Assembly: GCA_008729055.1 (NCBI GenBank)
Contig: SDUX01000002.1
Coordinates: 4,429,874-4,493,873 of the forward strand
Source: Pyropia haitanensis
Lineage: Eukaryota > Rhodophyta > Bangiophyceae > Bangiales > Bangiaceae
Direction of reading: 5' to 3'
Length of the DNA stretch: 64,000 nt
Shown: positions 1 through 10,702 of the stretch, one piece after another
Layout: every line of letters begins with the position of its first letter
Numbering within the stretch: the first letter of the stretch is position 1
Position numbers and translations under genes: made by a program
The notes under the pieces: generated by a model
Databases searched by the model: none
Seen by the model: only the letters and a program-made list of their open reading frames with translations
Told to the model about the DNA's origin: nothing

Positions 1-31
1 TTTCGATGCACCGCTCTTCGTCTCTTCGTTG

Positions 32-1692
32 CTAGCGCGCCAGCGCAGCCACCACCGCGGCCACCACTGCGAGCACCCCCCCGAGTAGTCGTCCCTTGGT
101 CGCCCTGTCCTTGCGCAAAATCTCGGCGTACGGCGTTGTGGTGTTGACCGCCGTAAAGACCGGCGGCGCGCACAGTGCCGGCGCAAGATTGGCCAGCCGC
201 ACACGCGCTACGACTTCCAACCCCCACACCGCCTGTCGCAGCTTATCTTGTCCATACTGGTACGGTGCGCCCCACTGCATCATTCGGATAAGGGCGGCCA
301 CGTCATCCCGCCGGGCTGCGTCGTACGCAACCGCCAAACGTACGGGGTCAGTCCCTGACGCAGCCGCTGCGGTGGCACCCTCTCCCCCGCCAAAGAGGTC
401 CACCAGGACGCCGACGTCTTCAAGCGCGGCGTTGACGCCCTGGCCAAGGTCGGGCGGGAAGGTGTGGGCGGCGTCGCCAGTTAGGACTACTCCCGTGGTG
501 CCCACCCCCCCGCCCAGAGCCTTTGGCATGAGCGGGGTGGGAAAAGCCACCGTCGAGCCTGCCGCGAATGCCTCCATACCCCCCTCGGCAACCATCTCCC
601 TAAGCGGTAGCGTTGGGAAGTTCTCCTCAAACGCCGCCCAGTATTCGTCGACGGTTGACAACTGCCACAGGGGCGAGCTCACTGGCTGGGTGACTGTGCC
701 AATGCGAGGGAGTGACGGGTCGGAGCTGACGCAAAGAAGGCCCATGTTGAACGACTGCCCCCGACACACGTACATCATGCCCGGCTGCGCGGGCAGGCTA
801 CCGTCAGAGGCCAACTGGGGGCTCGCCTTGAGCGCCAACGTCCGGTACGCTACGTCCGCCGCAGGAGAAGGATAGTGGCGGGAAAACTCGTCAGGGGACT
901 TGTAGCCAAGCGCACCACCGAGGGCGGACCGCACCACCGACCGCGCGCCGTCCGCACCAATGACGAGGTCGGGACGCACCGTCTCTTCCGCCCCGGTCGC
1001 GTTGTTTCGCAGCGTCAGCACCGCCCGGCCATCAGCGTCCGTGGCAATCACCCCGGTTCCTGGGGCGGAGGGTGCAACGCTCTCCTCACTGCTTTCATCA
1101 TCATCGGCGAGCGGCACAGCAACGCGTACCTCACTGCCATCATTGCCGTCGGTGAGGGGCCCAAACGGCGCCACCAGGCCAACACATGACACGCCTGTGC
1201 GCACTTGCAGACGCTCCCCCCCCCCTCTGCCGCCATCGCGTCATCGAGCGCCTTGTACAGCAGGCCCATGAAGGCGTTGCGGTGGAGCCACGTGCCTGGC
1301 TCCATGGGTGCCGACTTGGTCTCAAGCGCGCGACCCAAGTCCGGGTTTACCGCCACTTTTCCGTCCGCGGCGAGGGAAGTGATGGTAAGCGGGCGTGACG
1401 GTACCCCTGCCGCACGCACCGCCGGAAGCAGGTTGGGGATGCGGGAAAGGGCCGCCGCTCCGCGCGGCCCAATCAGGTAGGAGAAGGAGCGGCCGCCAGA
1501 GAGGGACGCCGCCGGCGGCAAGCCACCCTCGACTAGCGTGACACGCATAGAAGCGGAGGGGTCTTTTCCATTGGTGGAAGGGGCTTGGGTCCCAGGTCGA
1601 GCGTTGATAGCGGGCCCGACATCTTGAGAGCCCAGAAGCAGAGCGGCCAGGGCACCAGCGGGTCCTCCGCCAATGATGAAGACATCCAGCAT
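32..1692 (-). CDS. FAD-dependent monooxygenase, kynurenine 3-monooxygenase type (one apparent frameshift)
   Basis: The N-terminus has the dinucleotide-binding motif FIIGGGPAGALAALLLG, followed by GRSFSYLIGPRGAAAL and LHRNAFMGLLYKAL. The middle has DLVIGADGARSVVR (the DG motif). The C-terminal half has VVLTGDAAHTFPPDLGQG (the GD motif that binds the FAD ribityl chain), and the protein ends in a hydrophobic Ala/Val stretch like the membrane tail of KMO. Motif order and a length near 555 residues fit group A flavin monooxygenases; KMO hydroxylates kynurenine at the mitochondrial outer membrane. The reading frame changes at a C run at about 1216-1225. One extra base there would join GGGERLQVRTGVSCVGL smoothly, so a homopolymer indel is the likely cause. 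ATG at 1692 starts directly before the Rossmann strand. The gene diverges from the DUF3228 gene. The exact substrate is inferred; another aromatic-ring hydroxylase is possible. Confidence 0.8.
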
Positions 1693-2309
1693 GGCGAACG
1701 GGAAAGAAGGTTGCCGGAGGGAGGGAGATGGAGGAGGGATGGGGGGGGTGAAGGGGGACGAAGATGAGAGGGGTGCCAGGAGGAAAGTGATGGGCTCCGG
1801 GGGTGGGCGGCACGCTCACCGCGGGAGGCGGTCATATGGCCAAGCATCGTGTGGATCCCGTGGAGGCGGAACGTGAGACACAGCGCACAACCAAGACACC
1901 TCACTGGTCTGTCCATCCAATGGATCGTGATAATTACATCAACGTTATGAAGTCCTACCGCTTGCAAGATCAAGGATGGTGAAGCAGGAGAACGCACGCA
2001 ATGTGCGCTGTGCGTCACGAAGCAGTTTGCCAATAGCCATGTCTCCGTCGTCACCCCGCGCACTCCATCATTGGTCTTGTCCCTGCTCTTCTTCATGCCC
2101 CTCCTCTAATGTCGTCTTCCGTCAAGGTTTCCGCGTTCCTCCTTCCCACTTTTCCCCGTTCGTCGCTCACCTTCACCCAGTGCGCTCGGCGGTGTGCCGC
2201 ACCCACCTGGATCGGCGGTGACGCTGCGTCTCGTCGGCGCATCCTCCCCCATCGACGCCTGCCTGGGCCAGCCCCTTGGCGCTTGGCAGCTGCACCTGAC
2301 GTGCGGGCA
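1693..2309. promoter_or_regulatory. divergent intergenic region between the FAD monooxygenase and DUF3228 genes
   Basis: About 620 bp separate two divergently read starts (1692 on minus, 2310 on plus), so both promoters should lie here. It includes a locally less GC-rich stretch at about 1915-1985. No TATA box or known motif is clear. The plus frame upstream of 2310 stays open to 2109 and could add 67 residues as a targeting peptide. Confidence 0.35.
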
Positions 2310-2993
2310 ATGTCTACAATGGCGGCGGAGTCGCCCAAGGTGACGCTCGCGCTGGACGCTTTTTGCATGCGGCAGTTTGACGACCCCGCGTACGCGGGGA
2401 CGCGGCTGGAGTGGGACAAGGAGGACTTTGAGGCGCGCATCAATGCAGAGTACGAGACCCGTCTGTCGTCGGCTGGCGGGGACCCAGGGGCGGTGCTCAA
2501 GGACGGGTACGCCCCGTTTTGCAAGCACCTCTTTGTCCGCAACTTTATCCCCTCAGCGACGCTGACGACGTTGGCAATCACCCCCGAGAACGAGGCGCTT
2601 CTGCGCACCAAGTATGCGGCGCGGACAGAGTCTGAGCTGCCCGTCCTCACGCGCTTCTTCCCACTGGCAGCGGTGGGCGCGGGCGGCGCCGCCGATTGGC
2701 TCGACATCATCCTGTACAGCCGGGAGCAAATCATCAAAGAGCGGGCATCGCGGCCCGGGGACGAGCCCGATGGGGGCGAAGGGGGGGAGGCGGCCATTGC
2801 TGCCTCGATGGGCGACGCTCCCTGGCGCATTATTAGCGTCAAGGCGCAGGAGGTTGACACGGAGCTGCCCATGCAGCCCATCACGGTCATGCGCAACGCG
2901 TTGATCGGAGAGGGCGGCTCGGGGGTGGGCATCGAGAGGGGGGCGTACGAGGCGAGCGTAGCCTACTGGCGGGACCGGGCTGTGATCATGTAG
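2310..2993 (+). CDS. DUF3228 family protein
   Basis: From ATG 2310 (MSTMAAESPK) the protein is 227 residues and colinear with the DUF3228 family. It starts VTLALDAFCMRQFDDP, then has the conserved DGYAPFCKHLFVRNFIP, LAITPENEALLRTKYAAR, LDIILYSREQIIKE, and near the C-terminus ELPMQPITVMRNAL and GGSGVGIERGAYEASVAYW. Family members occur in plants, algae and some bacteria; the biochemical role is unknown. The same frame is open from ATG 2109, adding an Arg/Ser/Pro-rich leader that could be an organelle transit peptide; I chose 2310 because family similarity begins there. No intron is needed. It diverges from the monooxygenase gene. Confidence 0.85.
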   Translation: MSTMAAESPKVTLALDAFCMRQFDDPAYAGTRLEWDKEDFEARINAEYETRLSSAGGDPGAVLKDGYAPFCKHLFVRNFIPSATLTTLAITPENEALLRTKYAARTESELPVLTRFFPLAAVGAGGAADWLDIILYSREQIIKERASRPGDEPDGGEGGEAAIAASMGDAPWRIISVKAQEVDTELPMQPITVMRNALIGEGGSGVGIERGAYEASVAYWRDRAVIM

Positions 2994-3639
2994 GGGCCGC
3001 TGCTGTGCTGCGTTTGAGAGGTGCGTGTACTGCGAGGTTTGCCGGCCTGATGTACCGCCTGTGGCGTGAGCCCCCCCACATGGGTGTCTGGAGGGGCAAA
3101 GACGAAAGAGGTCGAAAGGGGACCGTCCAATTCCCGCCGTACGCGGACGCGCCGGCAGCTGGTGGCGGGCGGCGCCCTTGCGACGGCCGCCTTGGCCGAC
3201 CACGATACCTATCCCCTCCGCTCCCCATCATTCATTACCCCTTCCCCCGCGTGCGCGCCGCGCCGGCCAACTGCGTCGCCCGCACTGGCTCGAGCGGCTC
3301 TACATCCACCGCATCTGAGTCCCGCTGCACTTGTTCCCTTGACCGCAGCCGTCTGCGCGGTCCCTTCACCTCGGCAACTCGTCCTGTCCCACGTTCCCAT
3401 CGGTTTGTTTCATGCAAATGAAAATTGCAGGTTCACTTTATTTTTTTCCGCCCTTGCAGGCGATTGATCCTGGTTGTTCCTCTGTTGCATCTGGCGCTCA
3501 CACAGTGTCGACGTGGTCCGTCTGGGTTGCGGGTCAGCTGCTCCGCCCGTCAAGCAGCTCACCGCTGGCTGTCATCCCGTTAGCCTCTGACGGCCGCCTT
3601 CTTGGTTCCCACCCGCGTGTTGTTTCCACGCCTTGGACC
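2994..3639. other. intergenic, no gene seen
   Basis: About 650 bp between the DUF3228 stop and the proposed VTC1-like start. It holds short open frames with no recognisable family. It is presumably the 3' region of one gene and the promoter of the next, both on the plus strand. Confidence 0.4.
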
Positions 3640-4639
3640 ATGGAAGACGAAGTGACCCCGGTTTGTGTGCCTGTGCCTAATGAAGCACCCCCACGAGCGG
3701 CGGCCTGTGAGCACACTCCCCTGCTGCCTGCGCCCGCCGCAACTGGTGCGGGGAAGAAGAAGAAGGGAGGATCTCAGGGCACGTCTGACGTACGAGCATT
3801 CAAGGATGACGAGTAGGTTTCTGTGGCTGGTGCTGTCTGTGTGCTCCGCGTGTCGCTGATGAACGCGCCAGGTGAGCGTTCTGGTTTTGACGGCTGTGGA
3901 GCGTGTGGTGTCCTGTCTGCGTGGTTCTGACGCGCGCTGAACCCTCACACAGTGCGCTTCCATGCATTGGTCCGTGCGTTGTCTGCGCTTTTGCCTGGCT
4001 CGTTTCGGGGGTGTGCCTCTGGTGCGATGGCTGTCACGTCCCCCTTCCTCTTGGGCGACAGCATCAAGACCGCCATGGCGAATGAACGCACCTTTTTCAA
4101 GTGGCTCTTCTTTGGCTTTCACATTGGCGCGGTACGCTGTGACCTTCTGCCGCAGTGCTCTTGCCTGTTGCCTCTGCTGCTAGGAATGTGTTGGCGTTTG
4201 GGTTTTGCTTGCGTGGTGCTGTCTGATGCAGCGTTGGCTGTGACTCGGCAATGGCTGCCGTATGTGTCACAGCTCTCTGACGCGAGCATAGCCGTTTTTT
4301 TTTAATCTTGTCATGTTGCCTTGCTCTTTTGTTTGTGCTGCTGTTCATGCTCGAATGCCGCAGATGGGCACCTTCATTCTTACCTTCTTCTCCCCAGCGG
4401 CCCCTGGGCGCGTGACCATGGTCCTCTTCACATGGGCGGTTGCATTCTTTTTTATTTTCTATGGGCTGGCCCGCTACTACACCCGCCGCACAGCTATTCG
4501 CAACGGTTTGCGGGACCCCGCAGACTGGGAGGACGCTGCGGCACCTGCGCTGATGGCTGGTGCGCTTCTGTTGGTCGTCGGCAGCATTGTCATCTACGCA
4601 TTTGTAACGGACCAGGTGCCGTCCAAGCATGCCAAGTAG
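3640..4639 (+). CDS. VTC1-like DUF202 membrane protein, three exons
   Basis: Three exons give a 172-residue protein. Exon 1 is 3640-3812 (MEDEVTPVCV, an acidic dileucine-like HTPLLP, a lysine run KKKK). Exon 2 is 4062-4131 (IKTAMANERTFFKWLFFGF). Exon 3 is 4364-4639. Introns are GT-AG: 3813-4061 with a pyrimidine-rich acceptor ending TTGGGCGACAG, and 4132-4363 ending ATGCCGCAG; phases match. The core ANERTFFKWL is the DUF202 signature of the small subunit of the vacuolar transporter chaperone complex. Three hydrophobic segments follow (about residues 88-100, 105-125 and 145-168), with YYTRR after the second. VTC1 anchors the polyphosphate polymerase complex in acidocalcisome or vacuole membranes. 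It lacks the SPX and polymerase domains of VTC2-4, as expected for VTC1. Exon 1 is the least certain part; a start at ATG 4027 is the alternative. Confidence 0.78.
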
Positions 4640-5818
4640 GCGTTGGCGAGCGTTTTTTCGTTCACGCGCTCAGCGCACGGGACTGGACGTGTAGGCTGTG
4701 CCGGAGGCTGGGAAGCATTGACCTGCATTAGATTGCTCACCAAGTCTTTCTGTTGACTCGGCCGCTGTTGGTGTGGCTGGCGTGTGCCGCAAGGTGACTT
4801 GTAACCAGCAAGGACACGCGAGCTTGGCCAATACGAACACATGAAGCCGGTATGGCTGGGCGCTGAGTGTCTTTGGGTGCTGCTATCGGCTGTGTTGTCT
4901 GTCTGGATATTGCTGTGGATGGTCTCAGCTCGTTGGAGTCATGCGAGCGTGCTTGTACACTCAGCTTGCGGCCTGTGTCCTGACCATCTTTCTTTCAGCA
5001 AGCACCACAGTACCAGCGTGGCTGGCCTTGGCTGTTGGAGCAGGTCCACCAATGTGGGCTTTCAGTCTTTTATCGCGTCGTTTTATGCCGCCACGTGTAC
5101 ATTCGTGGTGACTTTCGAGTGGATGGGCAATCGGCGAGCTATCCAGGGAAGCACGTGAAGCGGACTTAGGGCGACGAGGGAGGCTTCCAATAGGCTACCT
5201 TATCACACGCTCAAAATGGTTCCTACACGTGGCAAGATCACAGCCAATCGTCGTCTTCGCATGCGATTGCGTCTGCTGGCTCCGAGGCTTTCGCTCGGCC
5301 CAGACAGGAAGTCTTGGCCAAGCGATAGCCCTGGAGCCACCAGGCGCTGGGGTACCATTGCGAACTTACGTTGCAACTTACATCAAGTCTATTCCCTGAA
5401 AGGGGTTGATTGTTGATTGGGATACCCGATTGACATTGGTGAACGACCGCATCGATGCCATATTTATAGTCCAATTCGGCACATTTCTCATGCGTGGCAC
5501 GAATATGAGAGAATATCCACATTGGCGGACCTGCCCTCAAGCTCGCCGACTGATTCGACGCAATTGATGATAGTCACGCTCGTACACCGTTGTGGCGACT
5601 CGTGACCCAATCGGACTGGTCACGAACAGGTCGCGAGAGCTCAACGCGGGCGAGGCTGTTTTTCACGACTGCATCGCCCGCGTACTATCCTCGTAGCCGA
5701 CAGAGGCGCGCTCTTGGGCTGCATCGCTCGCTTCCTGTCAGACCACCACCATCCAATTGTCTTCGGCTTGTCCTCCCGAGCCTTGGCACTCCCCCGGACA
5801 CCTCAACGCGTCTTCACG
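4640..5818. other. intergenic with a less GC-rich segment
   Basis: No gene is supported. About 5150-5580 is visibly poorer in GC than its surroundings. On the minus strand it contains TATAAATA (positions 5468-5461) with no recognisable gene behind it. Short open frames on both strands match nothing I know. It could be promoter DNA for the starch-binding-like gene or an old mobile-element remnant. Confidence 0.3.
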
Positions 5819-6577
5819 ATGGAGACGGCCGCACCAAGCCTGGGAGGCTCCCCGATGAACTACATCGAGGTGTTCCACTCCAAACAGTCCTGGCGCATCT
5901 GTACCATTTCCTACTCTGCTGATGGACGGCCTTGGGTACCGTTCAATCGCTTTTGCCTCATCGATGCGTCAGATGTGCGCCCTGGCTTTCGCGTCTTCCG
6001 CATCCGCGCGTCGAGTCTTACCTTCCGGCTCTCCAACGGGCGGGGCACTGGCGATTCGGCCAACGACATGGCCTACACCGCCTCCTCCCCCGGCCGCTAC
6101 ATTGCAGACAATGGGCTGACGCGCGTGGGTGACGCTGACGTGGGCGCCTGCGTGGCGGCAGAGCGGACCGCAGCCGGAGAGACCCACACCTGGATCGAGT
6201 TGTCTGTCCGCGTGGACGCCAAGTGGCCCCAGGCGTGGGCGACGGTCGCGGTGGACGGGGGCGAGTGGTCGGCGCTCCCCGGCCTGCGGCTGAGGGAACG
6301 CCTCGTCGACGGGGAGCGGTGGTGCTGGACGCGCGTCCGCGGGTCACGCGCCGAGTTTGCGCTCCACGATGGGGGCGACGAGTGGGACAATGGCGGGGGG
6401 GGCAACTACGTGGTCGGCTGGCCTGGCAAGTGGATTGTCGCAGGGGGCAAGTGCAACTACGTGGGCCCCGCAGAAGCGGACCTTGCTGCAATTGTCCAAG
6501 CCGAGCAGGGGGGCAGAGTGCAGCGGGCAGAGGGGTCCACGGGGGTCAACGCGGAGGCGGCGACGGCCTCTACCTGA
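5819..6577 (+). CDS. tandem carbohydrate-binding-like protein (CBM25-type)
   Basis: The 252-residue protein consists of two beta-rich modules of about 85-95 residues. Module 2 (about residues 120-215) ends with AEFALHDGGDEWDNGGGGNY followed by a GKWIVAGGKC closing strand. This matches the starch-binding CBM25/CBM53 pattern of a hydrophobic strand, W-D-N, G, N-Y and a final G-x-Y/W-x-V. Module 1 (about residues 14-100) has the parallel pattern LTFRLSNGRGTGDS and SPGRYIADNG. Tryptophans stand where the sugar-stacking residues usually are. No catalytic domain, signal peptide or membrane segment is seen, so a scaffold or targeting role at starch granules is inferred. ATG 5819 is chosen because the module begins soon after; the frame is open upstream. 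It is convergent with the transporter gene, 110 bp away. Confidence 0.62.
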   Translation: METAAPSLGGSPMNYIEVFHSKQSWRICTISYSADGRPWVPFNRFCLIDASDVRPGFRVFRIRASSLTFRLSNGRGTGDSANDMAYTASSPGRYIADNGLTRVGDADVGACVAAERTAAGETHTWIELSVRVDAKWPQAWATVAVDGGEWSALPGLRLRERLVDGERWCWTRVRGSRAEFALHDGGDEWDNGGGGNYVVGWPGKWIVAGGKCNYVGPAEADLAAIVQAEQGGRVQRAEGSTGVNAEAATAST

Positions 6578-6687
6578 TCGAGGGAGAGGACTCCCGTGCG
6601 TGTCTATTGGGTTGGTGTTTGGAAGGTTTTTGTGATCAACAGGGCTTGTATGTACATCAGTTGCTCCTCTTCGATCGTGGACCGGCG

Positions 6688-9069
6688 TCATCGTGTTGTC
6701 ACACCAGCTGGCAGCACACACGAAAAGAGCTTGCGCACGCCCGTCCCATTCTTGACGATGTCCTCCACGTTGGCCGCCGTGCCAGAGAGCAAGAAAGCGG
6801 CTGCAATGACAAGAACCGCCACATCTGCCGACAACAGCACCAACGACGAATAGCGGCCCTTGACATCTGGCCGTTTCCGCGTGTTTGGCCCCTTGACTAG
6901 ATGGTCGTCGACCGGGGCTTCGGTGCGGCCAAGCCCCAGCGCCGCTCGCCAGCCCCCGCATGCATTGTGGGTGCGGCCCCAGACGACCGCCGCCGGCCAC
7001 GCGAGGGACGTCTGACTCGCAATCAGCGCAGCTGCCAGCCCAATGAGGTCGTCAAAGGACGGGATGAACAGATCCAGGAGCACAATCGCAACCACCGTCA
7101 GCGCAGACCACAGGGCCCACCAGCATACGGCAGGGGCGGTCCAATCCGTGGTCGGCGCGATCTCGTACGTCAGCGTCGGCGCGATCTCGTACGTCAGCGT
7201 CTCGGAGACGAGGGTCGGAGGCACGGCAGCGGCGGGGTCTGACGGGGAATTCAGCGCCGGCGGCGTGGCCACCCGCGCCGCCCCCCCAGCGGCTGCCGTC
7301 GGCGATGCGGTACCTTCACCACCAACGACAGATGCCGCGGGTACCGTCGGGGGCCCGTACTTGATGCGGTTGACACAATCATGGATGGCGGGCTGCAGAT
7401 GTCTTTGGACGGCGCGAATGAACACGGTACCATCCACAACCATCTCAGAACTGCAAAGAGGGACGGAAAGCAGAGGAGAACCCACCCATTGAAGAATCAT
7501 GCGGGACAGTGGAGAGGGAAAGATTGCAGTGGCAGCAATGCAGCAAAGTGGCCTTTCCAAGTTAGTAACTGCTCAAAGGGACAGCGCCGAGGACCCACCT
7601 GTCTCGACCACAACCAGTTTCCACTGTACCCCATACACAACGTCCTACCCCACCCTATCCCACTCTTAGAGAACAAGGCCACCCCACGTGGTCCATCAAA
7701 TGTGCCACATTTCCGAGCAACATGCTCATAAAAGCCGGCACCGCAACACACGCCGGTCCCCCGCTCCGCATGACAAGCCCCCTCAACATACGTGACGTGA
7801 AGAATGACCAAGGAGTGTACCATGACAGCAATGGCGCGCGAAGTGGAGGGCGACAGCGACAATGACAGGGGGGAGGTGAGCCAGTCAGCTGCACCCACGG
7901 TCGCGTACACGGTGGCGCCCACAGCAATGTAGGCCACAAAGAGGATACTCTGTGAGACGTAGAGGGCCTTGGGAAAGTCCGCAGGCTGGACCATCTCCCC
8001 CATGAGCCTGCAGCAGTGACACAGGTGGCGCAGGATCAAAACAGAAGTAGACACCAGGCAGTACAACAAACAGGAGACGAGTCAAGTCAGCTCCCGTAGG
8101 CTCACGAGACGAGCGGGCCCCCGCACACCGCCCACGCCAGTACACGCCGCAACAGTGCCCAATGCAGCCAAAGACGGCAACCCCTCGGGACCCGCAAGAG
8201 CTGCCCAACGGAAGTACGTACTCGAAAAACACCGCGTGGCCCGCAAATGCAAACAGGAGGTCCATGAGGGCGACGACGGCCCCCCCGCCTTCGCCGCCAG
8301 TCCCCCCCCCAAACCACAAGCTCGTCTCCCCGGGCGCGCGGGCACCTCGCAGCACGTCTTCGCGCAGCACCCCAACGACGACGACCACCGGCACAGTTGC
8401 GCTGATGACCGCCACACCGCCGAGCACCCCAATGGCCGGCATGCTCCGCGCCTGCAGCGCAATCCACGCGACGACACCAACGACGGCCACCCAAACGGCG
8501 CCACAAACGTTGGGGAACAGCGCCCGCCAGGACGACTGCGCGACCTGCAAACTGCCCGCCACAAACAGGAAGAGCAGCGCGTGCACACAAAACGCCGCGT
8601 ACAGCCGGCCCGAGGAGCCCAGGTGCGAGTGGAAGAGCCCCGTGTACGACGCGATGCCGGGCGTCCGCAGGCTGTATAACCGCACCCCCGTGTACGTGGT
8701 GAGGAGGAAAAGGGCGGTGATGGCACATGTGGCGGGCACCCACCCCAGCTGCGCGTACGCGTGCGGCACCGTCAGCAGGCCCGTGCCGAGCAGGTCGCCC
8801 GTGAGGATGAGCGCGAGCACCTTCCAGTTGACCTTTCCCGCCGCCCGTGCCGCGGCCGCGGCATCGGCGGCGGCGACGGCGGCCTTGGGGTCTGGCGGCG
8901 GCGGCGGCGTCAGGTCCACCGACGGCGCCAGTTCCGACGACGCGGGCACCGACGAGGAAAAGGAGACCCGCGGGTGCGCCTGCACCTCCACCGCGACATG
9001 CGCCTGCACGGGGGCGGGGGGGAACGTTACCACCGCGGGCTCGATAGGACTCGGCCCGCTCGTCGTCAT
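6688..9069 (-). CDS. amino acid transporter, AAAP/AVT family, three exons
   Basis: Three exons on the minus strand: 9069-8222, 8007-7792 and 7450-6688. The introns are GT-AG with donors GTACGT and GTATGT and acceptors CTGCAG and TTTGCAG. The spliced protein is 608 residues. After a 70-residue Pro/Ala-rich cytosolic tail comes the signature GDLLGTGLLTVPHAYAQLGW of the first membrane segment of amino acid/auxin permeases. The first junction restores GHAVFFELMGEMVQPADFPK, the conserved loop of the family. The second joins ILHVT to SEMVVDG. About ten or eleven hydrophobic segments are visible. A long insert in exon 3 contains a tandem repeat of TLTYEIAP. Members move neutral amino acids across vacuole or plasma membranes with protons; substrate and location cannot be read here. 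The frame upstream of ATG 9069 is open, so a longer N-terminus is possible. Confidence 0.87.
7153..7200 (+). repeat. 24-bp tandem repeat, two copies, inside the transporter gene
   Basis: Two adjacent identical 24-bp units, each beginning GTCGGCGCGATCTCG. Being a multiple of three, it duplicates eight residues (TLTYEIAP on the minus strand) without breaking the frame. Confidence 0.8.
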
Positions 9070-10702
9070 ACTCGTGTAGGCGTACTGGGACGGGGGGGGC
9101 GTCGTCGCAGCTGTGCAAGTGGCCAGGGCGACCACCGCGGCAAGGGAAGGACGCAACCTGCAGCGGCGCGCGGTTGGAGATGGCACCGGCCACGGTGGTC
9201 CGTAGCAGGGAGAGACAGGCAAGCAGTGGCGGTGACAGCGACAGCGTCGGCGTCGAAGGAGGCGGCTGTCAACTGCGTAGCGATGACGGTCACTCCCCCC
9301 TAGCAGCTCCGCGACGCGGCCAACGCGCGGGCGTGCGGCGGTGGTCACGTCCACATATAGGGGAGAGTGATGCTAGGCGCTACACGTGGTCAGACAGCTG
9401 ACCAGGCACGCGCTTCTCCTGGGGCGTAGACGCGACGGGGAAGTATGCGCAGCCCACCGCCCAGCGGCCCGCCGCCGCCCACCCCCGTCGAGGGACCGGC
9501 AACGGGGGGGAAGAGGCCCACCTACCAAAACGGCCGTCGCCACGTACCGCGTGACGTCGGAGGGGCGGGCGACAACGCCGAGTTACCAGGCCACAGCTGC
9601 AGCCCACCTCCCCATCGCCACACAATGCACGCTGCAGCGTGCCAGCTGGCCCACCCTCGCACCCATGCCCCCCCCCCGCCCACCGACGCTCGCCAAGACC
9701 GCCCGCTTGCAATTCCCATCCCCACCACCACCGCCATACGGGACGGGCGACGGGCGGCCGGCTGGCTGCCCTTCCCCTCCCCCCCCCCCCCCCCAGGTTA
9801 AGCAATTACCTCAAGACCACGCCGCGGCCTCCCCTCCTCCCCCAACCCCCCCCTTCCCTCCCGCCAGTGGCACGCCAGGCAGCGTGTCTCGCCCCGCGCG
9901 GCCTGCACGGCAGCGCGGGCGCGGGCGGGGCAGAGGAATTTTCGCTGGGACGGGGGTGAGCCGGTAGGCGCCCGCACCGTCCGCACCGGCACGGTCACCG
10001 CGGAATGCGAGGGGGAGGGAGCCGCCGCCACCTCGACGCCGCCGCGGCCGCAGAGACCATGATGCGGGCGCACAGGCCCACTGTCCCTACAAACGAGATT
10101 GCACGTTGGTGGCCGTCTGCGCTGCTCTTCGTACGCAAACGAGAAGGGAGGACGGGCAGGCGCGCCCCCACTTGGCCAAGGCGCACCACCCCAGCTTGGC
10201 ACAAGCCGCAGCAGACGGGAGGGGGGGGCGAGGTCCCTCATGGGCGGCCGCTGGCGTGCGACGGGTGCACGACATGGACGTGCGCCAAACCACCTGCACT
10301 TGCCAACGATCTTGGGCACGTGGGGGAGGCGCAGCCAGGTCGAATTTAAGCCACGTCGATTTGATTGAGGGTAGAAGTGAAGTCCCTAAAAGTAGCACCC
10401 TATGACGGCTCTGCACGTACGTACTTGGAACATTCGCAAAAGGAGCAAACACACTGCCCCGGCAAAGTACGCAGGTGTGTCGCGTCCACGGCGGTTCGCG
10501 TCGTCGTCGGCGCCAGCGCGTTCGTCGTCGGCGCCAGCGCTTTCCTCGTCTCTCCTCCTCGGGGGACGCCCCGCGTTCGACGTTGGCGCCAGCACTTTCC
10601 TGGTCTCTCCTCCTCGGGGGACGCCCCTCCGGCACGCCCCGTACGTGCGTCGGACGCGGCGACGCCCGTCTGGCCCTGTGTCGTCCGTGCCCACGCTTCA
10701 AC
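9070..10702. other. intergenic, GC-rich, with a short tandem repeat
   Basis: Between the divergent starts of the transporter and the Rpb10 gene. Open frames are long on both strands because the DNA is C-rich, but all translate into Pro/Arg/Ala-rich text with no family. A 55-bp tandem repeat lies at 10530-10630. Confidence 0.35.
10530..10630. repeat. 55-bp tandem repeat, nearly two copies
   Basis: The unit beginning GGCGCCAGC at 10530 recurs at 10585; both contain TCTCCTCCTCGGGGGACGCC. Just upstream, GGCGCCAGCGC with TTCGTCGTC also repeats at a shorter spacing. It lies shortly before the Rpb10 start. Confidence 0.7.
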
